DNA of 64,000 nt from Marinobacter pelagius (GTDB lineage Bacteria; Pseudomonadota; Gammaproteobacteria; Pseudomonadales; Oleiphilaceae): NCBI RefSeq assembly GCF_900114925.1, contig NZ_FOUR01000011.1, positions 1-64,000 on the forward strand, written 5' to 3'. The notes under the pieces were generated by a model. It had not been told where the DNA came from and did not search any database. It saw only the letters and a list, made by a program, of their open reading frames with translations. Below, in pieces: positions 32,824-41,846 of this stretch (the first letter of the stretch is position 1; every line of letters starts with the position of its first letter). The translations under genes were made by a program, and so were the position numbers.

Positions 32824-34392
32824 CTATTCGCCCCGCCAGTTCACGCTGTAGAGATCGTGCCGGCGATCCTGCAGGTTCTTCACCGTTCCACTGTTCCGGG
32901 CAGTGATGAGGGTCTCCGGCCGCAGGTCTGCGAACGCCACCGTCTCGACATTGGGCTCGGTATCCGCCGCGATGCCGTCCCGGGCAAAGGGGAAGTCACA
33001 GGGGGTCAGGATGCAGCTCTGGCCGTACTGGATCTCCATATTCGGCACGTTGGGCAGGTTGCCAACGTTGCCCGACAACACCACGTAGACCTGGTTCTCC
33101 ACGGCCCGTGCCTGGCAGCAGTAGCGAACCCGCAGGTAACTCTGACGTTCATCGGTGCAGAAAGGCACGAAAATGATGCTCACCCCCTGATCCACCAGGT
33201 GCCGGGCCAGTTCCGGGAACTCCGCGTCATAGCAGATCAGCACCCCGATGGTGCCGCAATCGGTTTCAATGGCATTCACGCGGTTGCCGCCACGCACATT
33301 CCACCAGTAGGCCTCATTGGGTGTCGGGTGAATCTTGGGCTGGGTGTATACCCGGCCATCCCGCAGGAACACATGGGCCATGTTCCGGATGGTGCCATCC
33401 TCTTCCCGTACCGGTGTCGAGCCCGCCACGATGTTGATGTTGTAGCGCAGCGCCAGATCCCGCATCAGCTCCCGGTAGCGTTCGGCGTAGTGGGTCACCG
33501 CCGAGAACGCCTCCGCCGGACTGCCGCCACGGGCCTCGATGGACAGCAACTGGAGGGTGAACAGCTCGGGAAAGACCACGAAATCGCCCTTGTAGGTGGA
33601 GACGACATCCACAAAGTAACGAACGATCTCGCTGAACTCATCGAACGAAGCCACCGGCCGCTGCTGGTACTGGACGGTGCCGATGCGCACGGTGTCCGGC
33701 ATCCGGTGCCCGTATCGCTTGCGCTTTTCATCCTGGCCGCTCTGGGGAACCTTGGGATTGCGCCAGACCAGGTGAATGCCATAGCCCATGGAATCATGGT
33801 CGGCATCCAGGTAGTGGGGAATGATGTCGTGGATTTCGAAGCCCTGATGCATCTGGAACGACAGCACAGGGTCTTTCTGTTCCTTGTTACGGACGGCATC
33901 GACATAGGCCTCCACCGTACCGTATTTCTTCGGTTTCTGGCGCAGGGTAGGCAAACGCCCGGCAAACACCACGCCCTGGAGGTTCAGGGTCTGGCACAGG
34001 TTTTTTCGCTCGTTATAAAGACGCTCGCCTATCCGGTACCCGCGGCACTCCGGATCAACACACACCTCCATGCCGTAAAGCCAGTCGCCCTCCGGGTCAT
34101 GGCGGGAGGCGTAACCATTGCCGGTGATCGACGTCCAGTCATGGCGGGCCAGGGCCACCTCGCCGGCAATCCGGAAAGTGGCGCAGTAGCCCACGACCTG
34201 GTCTCCCAGCATGGCGACAAACTGCCCCTCCGGAAAGGTATTGATCTGCCCGGTCAGCGGCCCCTTGGTGTAGCCGTACATGCCGGTACCCTCGTAGACC
34301 CGGCGGCTCAGTTCGATGATGCCGGGAATATCATCAAGGGTGGCGTTGCGAACAAAAAGGCGCTGGTCGGGATCGGAAAACGGTGGGCACAT
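32824..34392 (-). CDS. Bifunctional GNAT acetyltransferase / carbon-nitrogen hydrolase (nitrilase superfamily)
   Basis: A 522-residue two-domain protein. The N-terminal half (about 10-215) is a GNAT domain, with VCVDPECRGYRIGERLY as the acetyl-CoA-binding motif A. The C-terminal half (about 232-515) is a nitrilase-type amidase with the full Glu276-Lys353-Cys387 triad (VVFPELF, QPKIHP, LICYDAEFPE). The start at 34392 was chosen for GAGG just upstream; an ATG 14 codons earlier overlaps the gap after thpR. This fusion recurs in several bacterial lineages, suggesting coupled deacylation and acetylation of an amine or amide. The substrate is unknown. Confidence 0.9.
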   Translation of the reverse strand: MCPPFSDPDQRLFVRNATLDDIPGIIELSRRVYEGTGMYGYTKGPLTGQINTFPEGQFVAMLGDQVVGYCATFRIAGEVALARHDWTSITGNGYASRHDPEGDWLYGMEVCVDPECRGYRIGERLYNERKNLCQTLNLQGVVFAGRLPTLRQKPKKYGTVEAYVDAVRNKEQKDPVLSFQMHQGFEIHDIIPHYLDADHDSMGYGIHLVWRNPKVPQSGQDEKRKRYGHRMPDTVRIGTVQYQQRPVASFDEFSEIVRYFVDVVSTYKGDFVVFPELFTLQLLSIEARGGSPAEAFSAVTHYAERYRELMRDLALRYNINIVAGSTPVREEDGTIRNMAHVFLRDGRVYTQPKIHPTPNEAYWWNVRGGNRVNAIETDCGTIGVLICYDAEFPELARHLVDQGVSIIFVPFCTDERQSYLRVRYCCQARAVENQVYVVLSGNVGNLPNVPNMEIQYGQSCILTPCDFPFARDGIAADTEPNVETVAFADLRPETLITARNSGTVKNLQDRRHDLYSVNWRGE

Positions 34393-34434
34393 ACATACCT
34401 CGAAGCAGGCGCGGAAATGCGCGGGGGCATGCAC

Positions 34435-35004
34435 TCATATTTGGTCGGGCTGATCCGTTTCGTCAAGCGGTGGCTGCAGCGGGAAACGTTCGATCACGGT
34501 ATATACCGATCCGCCGGCTCCCGGGGCGCTTCCGAACAGGACAAATTCCGTCACCGGAAGAACCCCGAACCGGTCCTGCCCGTGCTCTTCCAGCAGGCTC
34601 ACAATCGAGGCGGCCTGCTTGCGGAACCGGGATACTGTGATATGTGGCCGGAACCCGCGGTGCTCGGTCTCGAACCCGGCAGCCGCCACCTGGGCGGACA
34701 GCTGACCATACAGCTCCGCCACCGGTGCCTCGGGGGAGACCCCGGCCCAGAGGTTCCGGGGGTGCTCCGGGCGGCCAAAGGCGCCCAAACCGGTCACTTC
34801 CACTTCGAAAGCAGGCATGGAAACCAGGGAAGCGACGTAGCTCAACGTATCCAGGTCCTCATCCTTTACGCTTCCGATAAAGACCAGGGTCATGTGCAGC
34901 TGATTACGGCTCTGCCATCGGGCTCCGTTGATCGGAGTCTTGAGCGCCAGCAAGCGCTTTTTGACCTCCGACGGGATTTCCACCCCGAAAAACACCCGGG
35001 GCAC
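34435..35004 (-). CDS. thpR: RNA 2',3'-cyclic phosphodiesterase
   Basis: A 189-residue 2H phosphoesterase. The two catalytic tetrads are His37-x-Thr39 (LHMTLVFIG) and His121-x-Thr123 (RPHITVSRF), with the family opening RVFFGVEIP. It opens 2',3'-cyclic phosphates at RNA ends; the family was first named 2'-5' RNA ligase. It begins 3 nt after the SDR gene upstream, implying co-translation with unrelated enzymes. Length is typical of the family. Confidence 0.9.
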   Translation of the reverse strand: MPRVFFGVEIPSEVKKRLLALKTPINGARWQSRNQLHMTLVFIGSVKDEDLDTLSYVASLVSMPAFEVEVTGLGAFGRPEHPRNLWAGVSPEAPVAELYGQLSAQVAAAGFETEHRGFRPHITVSRFRKQAASIVSLLEEHGQDRFGVLPVTEFVLFGSAPGAGGSVYTVIERFPLQPPLDETDQPDQI

Positions 35005-35007
35005 GGC

Positions 35008-35766
35008 TCAGTCCTCGTAGATCATCTTGCGGGTCATACCGCCGTCCACCACATAGTTCTGGCCGGTGATGAAGCCCGCTTCTTCGGAAATCAGGAAGGC
35101 CGCCAGGCTGGCAATATCCCGAGGCTCTCCCACCCGACCGGCAGGGTGCTGACGGTGATCGCTCTCCGACAGTGGCGGAGCCTTTTCCTCCATATCCTGC
35201 CACGCACGGGTGTCGATCCAGCCGGGGCTGATGCAGTTGACCCGAATCTCCGGCCCCAGGCTCATGGCGAGGGCATGGGTCAGGGCAACGATGCCGCCCT
35301 TGGTGGCGGCATAGGCCTCGGTGTCAGGCTCCGATTGCAGGGCCCGGGTGGAAGCGATGTTGACGACGGCACCGCCGTTCTTCCGGAGATGGGGCACCGC
35401 ATGCTTGGTAACCAGGAACGGACCGGTCAGGTTTACATCCAGCCGACGCTGCCAGACAGCCAGGTCCAGCTCCTCAACGGGCCCGCTCTCCGGGCCGGCC
35501 AGCCCGGCGTTGTTGATCACCGCATCCAGTCGGCCGTGCCAGTCGGTCGCCGCGCGGATCATACCGGCAACCTCCGCTTCACTGGCCACATCGGCCTGGA
35601 AATACCGCACCTGGTCGCCTAGCCGCTCCTGCAACCACTCGCCCTGCTCCCGGTCAACATCGCAGAAGGCCACCTGCCAGCCGCGATCGGCCAGGAACTG
35701 CACCAGGCCACGACCAATTCCCCGGGCACCGCCGGTTACCAGGACCACTCGGGCTTCGTTTGTCAC
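35008..35766 (-). CDS. Short-chain dehydrogenase/reductase
   Basis: A 252-residue classical SDR. The cofactor motif TGGARGIG is at 11-18, NNAG at 85-88, and the catalytic Ser139, Tyr152 and Lys156 (AYAATK) are present. Asp36 at the end of strand 2 (FCDVD) favours NAD over NADP. The C-terminal GQNYVVDGGMTRKM matches FabG-like enzymes. It is one of two adjacent SDR genes, 12 nt apart, on the same strand and upstream of thpR. The substrate cannot be told. Confidence 0.88.
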   Translation of the reverse strand: MTNEARVVLVTGGARGIGRGLVQFLADRGWQVAFCDVDREQGEWLQERLGDQVRYFQADVASEAEVAGMIRAATDWHGRLDAVINNAGLAGPESGPVEELDLAVWQRRLDVNLTGPFLVTKHAVPHLRKNGGAVVNIASTRALQSEPDTEAYAATKGGIVALTHALAMSLGPEIRVNCISPGWIDTRAWQDMEEKAPPLSESDHRQHPAGRVGEPRDIASLAAFLISEEAGFITGQNYVVDGGMTRKMIYED

Positions 35767-35778
35767 ATTGACCTCCGC

Positions 35779-36450
35779 TTACCAGGGCAGCTCGTCGCCA
35801 TTGCTGTGCCAGAACGAGCCGGTGTTATCCAGGTTCAGGTTGGCAATCCGATCCGCCAGCCCACGGGCCGATTCCTCGGGCGTGATCATCCCCCCGAAGT
35901 TCACCATGCGGGTCTTCACGTAACCGGGATGCAACTGGGCAACGGCAATACCCTTGGGCTTCAGGTCCACCGCCAGGGACTTGCCGAAAGCGTTCAGGGC
36001 CGCCTTGGAGGCGCGGTAACCATAACGGCCGCCGGAATCGTTGTCGGCAATGGAGCCCATGCGGCTGGTGATGTTGGCGATCTTGCCGCCCTCTTCAATC
36101 TGCGGAACCAGTGCCTCGGCCACCCGCAGCGGCGCGTAGGCGTTGATCTCCATCTGCTTTCGAATGGAATCGAAATCGATGCTGCCGAGCTGCTCGTCCT
36201 GCAGCAGGCCGGCATTGTTGATGAGCAGCCGGATCTTCTTGCCCGCCAGGGCCGATTTCAGTTTTTCGATGCCGGCGTCGGAGGTAACATCGACCCCGTC
36301 GATGACCTCGGAGGCGATTTCCGCCAGCTCATCGGAAGATTGCCGGCATACGCCGATCACGTCGCCGCCCTCACGGGCATAATGCCGTGCCAGTTCCAGG
36401 CCGATTCCCCGGTTGGCGCCGGTAATGACAACTACTCCGGATGCAGACAT
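35779..36450 (-). CDS. Short-chain dehydrogenase/reductase (CsgA/sniffer-like)
   Basis: A 223-residue SDR. TGANRGIG is at 10-17, NNAG at 78-81, and Ser129, Tyr145 and Lys149 (YGYRASK) form the active site. The short length and the ending NTGSFWHSNGDELPW are typical of the sniffer/CsgA-like carbonyl reductase group, and the C-terminal substrate lid is reduced. The first Rossmann strand is followed by an Arg in VCRQ, suggesting NADPH. It is the second gene, after the DUF2007 gene, of a minus-strand run of unrelated housekeeping-type genes. The function is not predictable beyond carbonyl reduction. Confidence 0.87.
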   Translation of the reverse strand: MSASGVVVITGANRGIGLELARHYAREGGDVIGVCRQSSDELAEIASEVIDGVDVTSDAGIEKLKSALAGKKIRLLINNAGLLQDEQLGSIDFDSIRKQMEINAYAPLRVAEALVPQIEEGGKIANITSRMGSIADNDSGGRYGYRASKAALNAFGKSLAVDLKPKGIAVAQLHPGYVKTRMVNFGGMITPEESARGLADRIANLNLDNTGSFWHSNGDELPW

Positions 36451-36487
36451 GATTCCTCCGTTTCACTATTGGATTCAATTGATTGGA

Positions 36488-36805
36488 TCAGTAGATCTGG
36501 ACAAGCAGCCACACTGTAACGATCAGTACCAGCAGAAACCAGCGGGCGTACTGGTCGGGCTTGTCTTCATCCGGGGATGAAGCGGTTATTGTGGAGCCCC
36601 CCTCCTCGTATTCCCGGATCAGCTCGCGGGCCCGGTAGAGGTCTTCATCATCCACGTGGACATTGCTGAAACCGGCCGCACCGATCTCACCCAGAGCGCC
36701 CTGCAGGTAATGGCCGCCAACGTGGGATTCGATACCATGGACCTCCAGGAACCCGGCTACAATGTGTGCTTCGGTAATGTCCCGGGCCCGATAGGCTATT
36801 TGCAA
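36488..36805 (-). CDS. DUF2007 domain protein with C-terminal membrane anchor
   Basis: A 105-residue protein. The N-terminal 68 residues form a DUF2007-like ferredoxin-fold domain (AHIVAGFLEVHGIESHVGG, then FSNVHVDDEDLYRARELI), related to PII-like signal proteins. A linker of acidic and Ser/Thr residues is followed by a single membrane helix (WFLLVLIVTVWLLVQIY) at the extreme C-terminus, a tail-anchor arrangement. It is divergent from the hydrolase gene at 36909 and sits 37 nt upstream of the SDR gene on the same strand. Confidence 0.8.
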   Translation of the reverse strand: MQIAYRARDITEAHIVAGFLEVHGIESHVGGHYLQGALGEIGAAGFSNVHVDDEDLYRARELIREYEEGGSTITASSPDEDKPDQYARWFLLVLIVTVWLLVQIY

Positions 36806-36908
36806 AGGCCTACTCCTTCTGTGACATTCAGGGGCAGCACCCGCCCGTTAACGCGGTTATGATTTCAGCATAGACCCACCCGCTCCAGGGAGCCATCAAG
36901 GATACGCA

Positions 36909-37973
36909 GTGGATATTATCTGGATTGTTCTGGCCATCGTGCTGCTCATCGTGGCCGCCACCTTTTTCCTGTTCAGGATTGAAGACCTGTCTCACCTCGA
37001 CGACAGGGATTACCCGGTGCGGAAAAGCACCCCGAGCGAAGGTCATCAACAGGTTCTGGGTCAACTCCGGGAGCTGAGGGAAGCTGCCAAAGACCTCAAG
37101 GGCAAGGCCCGGCTGATGGCCCTGCGCCAGCACATGGACACACTCAGCGAGGGCATGGAGCTGGTATCGGAATTCCGGCACAACGAAGATCCGCGGGGCG
37201 AATGGGTGATTGCACCCGGCGTCGATACCCGCCGTCGTGTGCTCTATATCCACGGTGGGGCCTGGGCAGCGGGCAGCCCCAGGAGTCACCGGACCATTAC
37301 CGACCGGTTCTCCAGGATAGCCAATGCTGCGGTTTTCGCCGTCGATTACCGGCTGATGCCGGAATACCGTTTCATGGATGGGGTACGGGATTGCCAAAGG
37401 GCCTACAGCTGGCTGCTGGACCACGGACCGGAAGGTCGGGAGCGCGCCAGCTTTGTCGTGGTGGCGGGAGATTCCGCCGGTGGCAGTCATACCCTGAGCC
37501 TGTTGGCCTGGGCGCGGGATAACGGACTCAGGCAGGCCGATGCGGCAGTTGCCCTGGCGCCCTCAACCGACCTGACCCTGACCGCCCCCAGCAACCGCAA
37601 CAACATTCCTACCGACCCGTTACTGGGCCCGGTGTTTGGCGGCCTGGCCAAGATCCCGCTGCCAATTATCTGGTGGGGGACCCTGGCGGCCTTCCGGGTG
37701 TCACCGACCAACCCGGTCGCCTCTCCGCTGCGGGGCAGTCTCGCCAACCTCCCGCCAACCCTGATCCATGCCAGTGATACCGAAATGCTGCTGGATAACG
37801 CCCGGCGCTACGCGGCCAAGGCCCAGTCCGAAGGCTCCGTGGTGGAGCTCCACACCTGGCCAGGCATGGTGCATGTGTGGCACATTTTTGGCGACATGCT
37901 CCCGGAAGCCGAGGAAGCGTTCGAGGACATCCGGGAATTCCTGGCCGATGTCGAGGCCGGCAAGAGCGAATAG
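36909..37973 (+). CDS. Membrane-anchored alpha/beta hydrolase (HSL-like esterase)
   Basis: A 354-residue protein with a GTG start (GGATACGCA upstream). A single N-terminal membrane helix (IIWIVLAIVLLIVAATFFLF) anchors an alpha/beta hydrolase of the hormone-sensitive-lipase group: oxyanion motif HGGAW at 115-119, nucleophile Ser189 in GDSAGG, and the Asp and His of the triad in IHASDTEMLLDN and GMVHVWH. The protein is probably a periplasm-facing or membrane-surface esterase on short acyl esters. It is followed 8 nt later by the SRAP gene. Confidence 0.88.
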   Translation: MDIIWIVLAIVLLIVAATFFLFRIEDLSHLDDRDYPVRKSTPSEGHQQVLGQLRELREAAKDLKGKARLMALRQHMDTLSEGMELVSEFRHNEDPRGEWVIAPGVDTRRRVLYIHGGAWAAGSPRSHRTITDRFSRIANAAVFAVDYRLMPEYRFMDGVRDCQRAYSWLLDHGPEGRERASFVVVAGDSAGGSHTLSLLAWARDNGLRQADAAVALAPSTDLTLTAPSNRNNIPTDPLLGPVFGGLAKIPLPIIWWGTLAAFRVSPTNPVASPLRGSLANLPPTLIHASDTEMLLDNARRYAAKAQSEGSVVELHTWPGMVHVWHIFGDMLPEAEEAFEDIREFLADVEAGKSE

Positions 37974-37981
37974 GTTGCCCC

Positions 37982-38653
37982 ATGTGTGGACGCTTCACCT
38001 TTTACACCCCGCCGGAAACCCTGATTCTGGAGTATTTTCCGGAAGGACTCGAGGTGGACGGGCAGTTCGACCCGAGCTACAACATCACGCCCGGGGTGGG
38101 CATTCCCATGATCCGCATGACCATGAATGGCACCCTGATCATGGCCCACTCCCACTGGGGCTTCCGTCCGGTCTGGGCCGGCGAGAAAGCCCCCTCGCCC
38201 ATCAACGCGCGGGCGGAATCCGTGGCCACCTCGAAATATTTCCGGGAAGCGTTTGCACACCACCGGTGCCTGGTCCCCGCCAACGGGTGGTATGAATGGA
38301 TGGCAACGGAACACGGCAAGGAGCCCCACTACGTCACCCCCAAGGATCCGGACAAGGACCAGGCTATCTTTTTTGCGGGCGTGTGGACGCCGATGGAAGG
38401 CGATGAAACCACCGCCTGCGCCATTATCACCGAACCAGCCCACGACACTTTGAAACACATCCACGACCGGCAACCGGTGGTGCTTGATCCCGACTGCCTG
38501 CGGGACTGGCTGAACCCGGAGCTGAGCGAACGCTCGGCAGTCCGGGCGGCAACCCACCGGCTGCCCCCGGAGCGTCTTGAGGAATACGAAGTATCCCAGG
38601 CGGTCAACAATCCCCGCCACAACGACCCGGAACTTCTGAAGAGGGTAAAATAG
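37982..38653 (+). CDS. SRAP-domain protein (abasic-site DNA crosslinker, HMCES/YedK family)
   Basis: A 223-residue SRAP protein, start at ATG 37982 so that the catalytic Cys2 follows Met1 (MCGRFTFY), as this family requires. The other conserved features are PSYNITPG, INARAES, the HRCLVPANGWYEW motif with the active-site Glu, and a His in TEPAHDTLKHIHDRQPV. It forms a thiazolidine crosslink with abasic sites in single-stranded DNA, shielding them during replication. It probably shares a transcript with the esterase gene before it; the pairing carries no evident functional logic. Confidence 0.93.
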   Translation: MCGRFTFYTPPETLILEYFPEGLEVDGQFDPSYNITPGVGIPMIRMTMNGTLIMAHSHWGFRPVWAGEKAPSPINARAESVATSKYFREAFAHHRCLVPANGWYEWMATEHGKEPHYVTPKDPDKDQAIFFAGVWTPMEGDETTACAIITEPAHDTLKHIHDRQPVVLDPDCLRDWLNPELSERSAVRAATHRLPPERLEEYEVSQAVNNPRHNDPELLKRVK

Positions 38654-38668
38654 ACACGGATCGGCCGG

Positions 38669-39013
38669 CTATTTTCGCACCCACTTGTCACCGATCCGGA
38701 CAAACTGGCCGGCGGGAGTCTTTTCCACTGCTTTCTTGCCGGCAACAGCCTCCACTTCGGCAACCGGAATATTGTGCTTCGCGGCAATGCGACTGTACTC
38801 CTGCCGCCGGGCCTCGTTGATGGCGTCAACGATCTCCCGGGCATTGCCGTCAGCCTTGACCACCGCCAGATAGCCTGTGGGGGTCTCGCCGACCAGCCCG
38901 GATTGCTTGGCAGTATCGAGCTGCTGCTTGGCCTCTTCGAGACTCATGGCAAGCGCGGGCAGACTCAGACACAGGGCCAGCACAAGCACGCCGAATTTAC
39001 TGAACAATCTCAT
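38669..39013 (-). CDS. ydbL: YdbL-family periplasmic protein (DUF1318)
   Basis: A 114-residue secreted protein. A signal peptide (LVLALCLSLPALA) is followed by the DUF1318 domain: EEAKQQLDTAKQSGLVGETPTGYLAVV and INEARRQEYSRIAAKHN, ending VRIGDKWVRK. The start was set at 39013 behind GGGGAGAGA. In E. coli YdbL accompanies YnbE and YdbH and is reported to control YnbE multimer formation. It is the last gene of ydbH-ynbE-ydbL here and shows the same order. Confidence 0.9.
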   Translation of the reverse strand: MRLFSKFGVLVLALCLSLPALAMSLEEAKQQLDTAKQSGLVGETPTGYLAVVKADGNAREIVDAINEARRQEYSRIAAKHNIPVAEVEAVAGKKAVEKTPAGQFVRIGDKWVRK

Positions 39014-39044
39014 GATTCTCTCCCCGTTGAAGCGTCCACGACCA

Positions 39045-39266
39045 TCAGAACAGGCCCTGGTCTTCGAACAACTCGTCCACTTCCTTATCAACTTTCACGT
39101 AGATCTCGTGCTGGATCTTGACGTTCAGGTTGACGGTGATGGGCTCCTTGGGCGCCGCCATCTGCACGGTTGGTGTGCAGGCTGCGGACAGCAGGGCAAA
39201 GGCGAGTATCACTGCCCCCTGTCGTAACCGGGCGGTGCCGGCGGATGTCCGGCTTTGCGCTTTCAT
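39045..39266 (-). CDS. ynbE: YnbE-family lipoprotein
   Basis: A 73-residue lipoprotein with signal peptide ending FALLSAAC and lipidated Cys near residue 30. The mature part is short and of beta character: PKEPITVNLNVKIQHEIYVKVDKEVDELF, the conserved YnbE core. In E. coli, YnbE is an outer-membrane lipoprotein that pairs with the C-terminus of YdbH to complete a bridge for phospholipid transfer. It lies between ydbH and ydbL with small gaps, as expected for one operon. Confidence 0.9.
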   Translation of the reverse strand: MKAQSRTSAGTARLRQGAVILAFALLSAACTPTVQMAAPKEPITVNLNVKIQHEIYVKVDKEVDELFEDQGLF

Positions 39267-39301
39267 AGATGTCCCCTTTGATTGTGGCCGGAACAGCGGG
39301 A

Positions 39302-41263
39302 TCAGTTCTCCCCGTTACCGGCCTCACGCTTCTCCATCAATTTCCGGACTTTCTCCGTGACCGCTTCGTTCACCCGGCCGCTGAGCTGCAGGCTGGTCAA
39401 CAGTGCCGGAATATCCTCCTGCAGGTTGATGTTCACCACAATCGGGTGACCATCCCGCACCTGCGGATTGCTGCCCTCGAGCCTGAGACCGAGGTTCAGG
39501 GTTCCTTCCTGATCATAGTCTATCGTGCTGTTCAGTACGGAATAGTTAAAGTTCTGAAGGGCCCGCACCACCAGATCCATGGTTTCGTTGTTCCGGGCCA
39601 GTGCCTGCAACCGGTCCGCGGGAAGTTTCAGGGTGCCTCCGGGTGCCACGGCCCTGATGTTGCCTCCGGCAACCCGCACACCTTCCCGGCTGATCACCAG
39701 CGGCACTTCACCCTGAAGCGTGCCACTGCCTGCCAGGCCCTCGGCTGGATAGACGGTCATCAGGCGGTCGACCTGTATGTCATTGAGCCACACAGGGACG
39801 GTCAGAGGCAGATCAGCCAGGCTCCACTCTCCCGGCTTGCCCCTGGCTTCTCCACCCAGAAATCCGGCGCGCCCCCGGACCAGAGAAATGGCTCCTTTCG
39901 TCAGCGCCTGCAGCGGTGCCCGGTAGCTGCCCGTTATAGAGACCGGCCCCAGAGGCACGCCAGGGTTGAGCTGTGCCAACTGAAGCTCCGAGGTACGGAC
40001 TACCAGGGCATCTTCCATGGACAGTTCCAGTGTGCCATTCAGTCCGGTCCAGGCCATTCGATCCACAATACCGGACATCCCGCTGGCGATGATTTTGCCC
40101 TCAAGCGACTGCCCCGTGTCCGGAAGGCGAACGCTGGCGTTCGCAGAAAGACTCCCATCGCTGATCTCGATCCCGGCTGGCCATTGTTCCAGGGTTTCCG
40201 CCAGGATCCGACTGGCATTGCTGCCTTCCAGCTCTGCGCTGACAGTCACCCGTGGAGTTGCGCTGAAGGGCCAGCGGGCTTCGACGTCTAACGCCAGCCC
40301 AGCAGCTCCCTTCGCCGCGCCACGGATATCGACCCGGTTCAGATCCGCATCCAGCTCGCCTTCAAAGTTCCAGGACTGTGGTTTCAGATTGGCCTGCTGC
40401 AACATCCCGACATCAAGCGTCAGGGGGCCGACCAATCGCGCCTTCTCAAGGCTTCGGTTGCTCAGGCTGTACCCGGCTTCGAGCGTGCTACCACCTGGCC
40501 GCACTTCCACCTGTTCCAGACGGACTGTCTCGCCCCCATCCGGGCTAGCCACTCCATTCATCGTCAGGATTGAACCGGCCAGAACCTCCAGCCTGGCTGA
40601 CGCCACACCCGCGGTTCCGGCCAGTCCGATACGCCCCTCGATGCCGTCGATGCGCCAGCCTCCAGGCTCGGAGTCCGGCAACGAGCCGTTGACCCAGAGT
40701 TCGGTCGTCTCCATACGCCACTGCTCCGGGTCCGGCGCCAGCTCAACGTAAAGGTTTCCGCGGATTTCGGTGTCGTCGGGCAGATCAACCCGTAGACTGC
40801 TCACTGAAATGGTGTCCGGAAGCCAGGTCGGCGACTGCTCGGGCAACAGCGATGGTTCCGCCCCCGATCCACCCGCTGCAGGCTCCGGCCATTCCGGTAT
40901 ATCAACGTCGAGCTGTTCAACCCGGACGCTGGCCAGCGAAAGAGTCTGCCAGTCCCAGCCCAGCACAAAACCCGAACCGTTTACCGCGAATGGCCGCGCC
41001 GGATCGGAACTGACCAGGGAGAAGCCATCGGCACGAATACCTTCCAGCGAGAGGTGCATTCCCTGCCAGTCGAACTGCTGGATCGCCTGGTTCGCCATCA
41101 ACTGCTGCCAGGCGTCCCGGGCATAGACACCGGCACCGATTACCACCAGCAACAGAAGAGCGACGGCCGCGGCTAACCACCGGCCGATCCTGCTTGCCCT
41201 CGTGCGTTTTCCTGCTCCCACAGATTGCTTCCTGCCAACGTCAAACAAGCCGTAACCTGACAT
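39302..41263 (-). CDS. ydbH: YdbH-family AsmA-like intermembrane lipid-transport protein
   Basis: A 653-residue protein, shorter than E. coli YdbH. An N-terminal membrane helix (WLAAAVALLLLVVIGAGVYA, about residues 28-48) anchors it in the inner membrane. The rest is a long run of beta-strand repeats (alternating hydrophobic segments with few helices), and a C-terminal region LNLGLRLEGSNPQVRDGHPIVVNINLQEDIPALLTSLQLS that matches the conserved YdbH end. AsmA-like proteins form hydrophobic grooves that carry phospholipids to the outer membrane. It is the first gene of ydbH-ynbE-ydbL and divergent from the NlpC lipoprotein gene. Confidence 0.9.
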   Translation of the reverse strand: MSGYGLFDVGRKQSVGAGKRTRASRIGRWLAAAVALLLLVVIGAGVYARDAWQQLMANQAIQQFDWQGMHLSLEGIRADGFSLVSSDPARPFAVNGSGFVLGWDWQTLSLASVRVEQLDVDIPEWPEPAAGGSGAEPSLLPEQSPTWLPDTISVSSLRVDLPDDTEIRGNLYVELAPDPEQWRMETTELWVNGSLPDSEPGGWRIDGIEGRIGLAGTAGVASARLEVLAGSILTMNGVASPDGGETVRLEQVEVRPGGSTLEAGYSLSNRSLEKARLVGPLTLDVGMLQQANLKPQSWNFEGELDADLNRVDIRGAAKGAAGLALDVEARWPFSATPRVTVSAELEGSNASRILAETLEQWPAGIEISDGSLSANASVRLPDTGQSLEGKIIASGMSGIVDRMAWTGLNGTLELSMEDALVVRTSELQLAQLNPGVPLGPVSITGSYRAPLQALTKGAISLVRGRAGFLGGEARGKPGEWSLADLPLTVPVWLNDIQVDRLMTVYPAEGLAGSGTLQGEVPLVISREGVRVAGGNIRAVAPGGTLKLPADRLQALARNNETMDLVVRALQNFNYSVLNSTIDYDQEGTLNLGLRLEGSNPQVRDGHPIVVNINLQEDIPALLTSLQLSGRVNEAVTEKVRKLMEKREAGNGEN

Positions 41264-41316
41264 CCGGCCCGATCAGTAATAAGGTTTATACAGATTCAAT
41301 GTTGCGGAGTAACGGC

Positions 41317-41820
41317 ATGGCGTCAATGCTGCGGCAAATACTGGTTCTGACATTGCTCGGTCTTGTTCTTGGCGGCTGTGCCAGTAATCAGCACCTGCAG
41401 ACCGGCGAAACCGGGCAGTTTTCGCCGGTTGAAACGCCGGATTCGCCAGAGAAAGTCGACCGGTTGTGGCAGGTCTTCGAGCGCTATCAGGGCACCCCCT
41501 ATGAATACGGTGGGATGTCAGCCCGGGGGTTCGATTGTTCCGGGTTTATCTTAACCGCCTATCGGGAAGGGCTCGGCCAGACTCTGCCCCGCACCACCGC
41601 CCAGATGCTTCGCCATGGCCGGGAGGTATCGCCGGACCAAGTGGAACCGGGGGACCTGGTGTTTTTCAGGATTGGAGGGAAGGAACAGCATGCCGGCATC
41701 TACATGGGCGAGAACCGGTTCATTCATGCCTCCACCTCCGTCGGCGTCACCCTGTCAGAACTTGACGGCTATTACTGGGCCGACCGTTTCACCGAGGCAC
41801 GACGTTTCGAGGACGACTGA
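41317..41820 (+). CDS. NlpC/P60-family lipoprotein peptidase
   Basis: A 167-residue lipoprotein. The start at 41317 is preferred because GGAG lies nine bases upstream and a compact signal peptide ending LVLGGC (Cys21) follows. The NlpC/P60 domain has catalytic Cys74 (GFDCSGF), His125 (QHAGIYMG) and His137 (FIHAST). These enzymes cut gamma-D-Glu-diamino-acid bonds in peptidoglycan stem peptides, as E. coli Spr/MepS does. The short N-terminal linker before the domain fits a MepS-type outer-membrane lipoprotein. Confidence 0.92.
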   Translation: MASMLRQILVLTLLGLVLGGCASNQHLQTGETGQFSPVETPDSPEKVDRLWQVFERYQGTPYEYGGMSARGFDCSGFILTAYREGLGQTLPRTTAQMLRHGREVSPDQVEPGDLVFFRIGGKEQHAGIYMGENRFIHASTSVGVTLSELDGYYWADRFTEARRFEDD

Positions 41821-41846
41821 TCAGGTTTTTCCGGGGTTGCCCGGAG

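Noticed and set aside
32749..35622. A 957-codon open frame on the plus strand
   Set aside because: It covers the GNAT-nitrilase, ThpR and an SDR gene in antisense; the opposite strand has complete motifs for all three.
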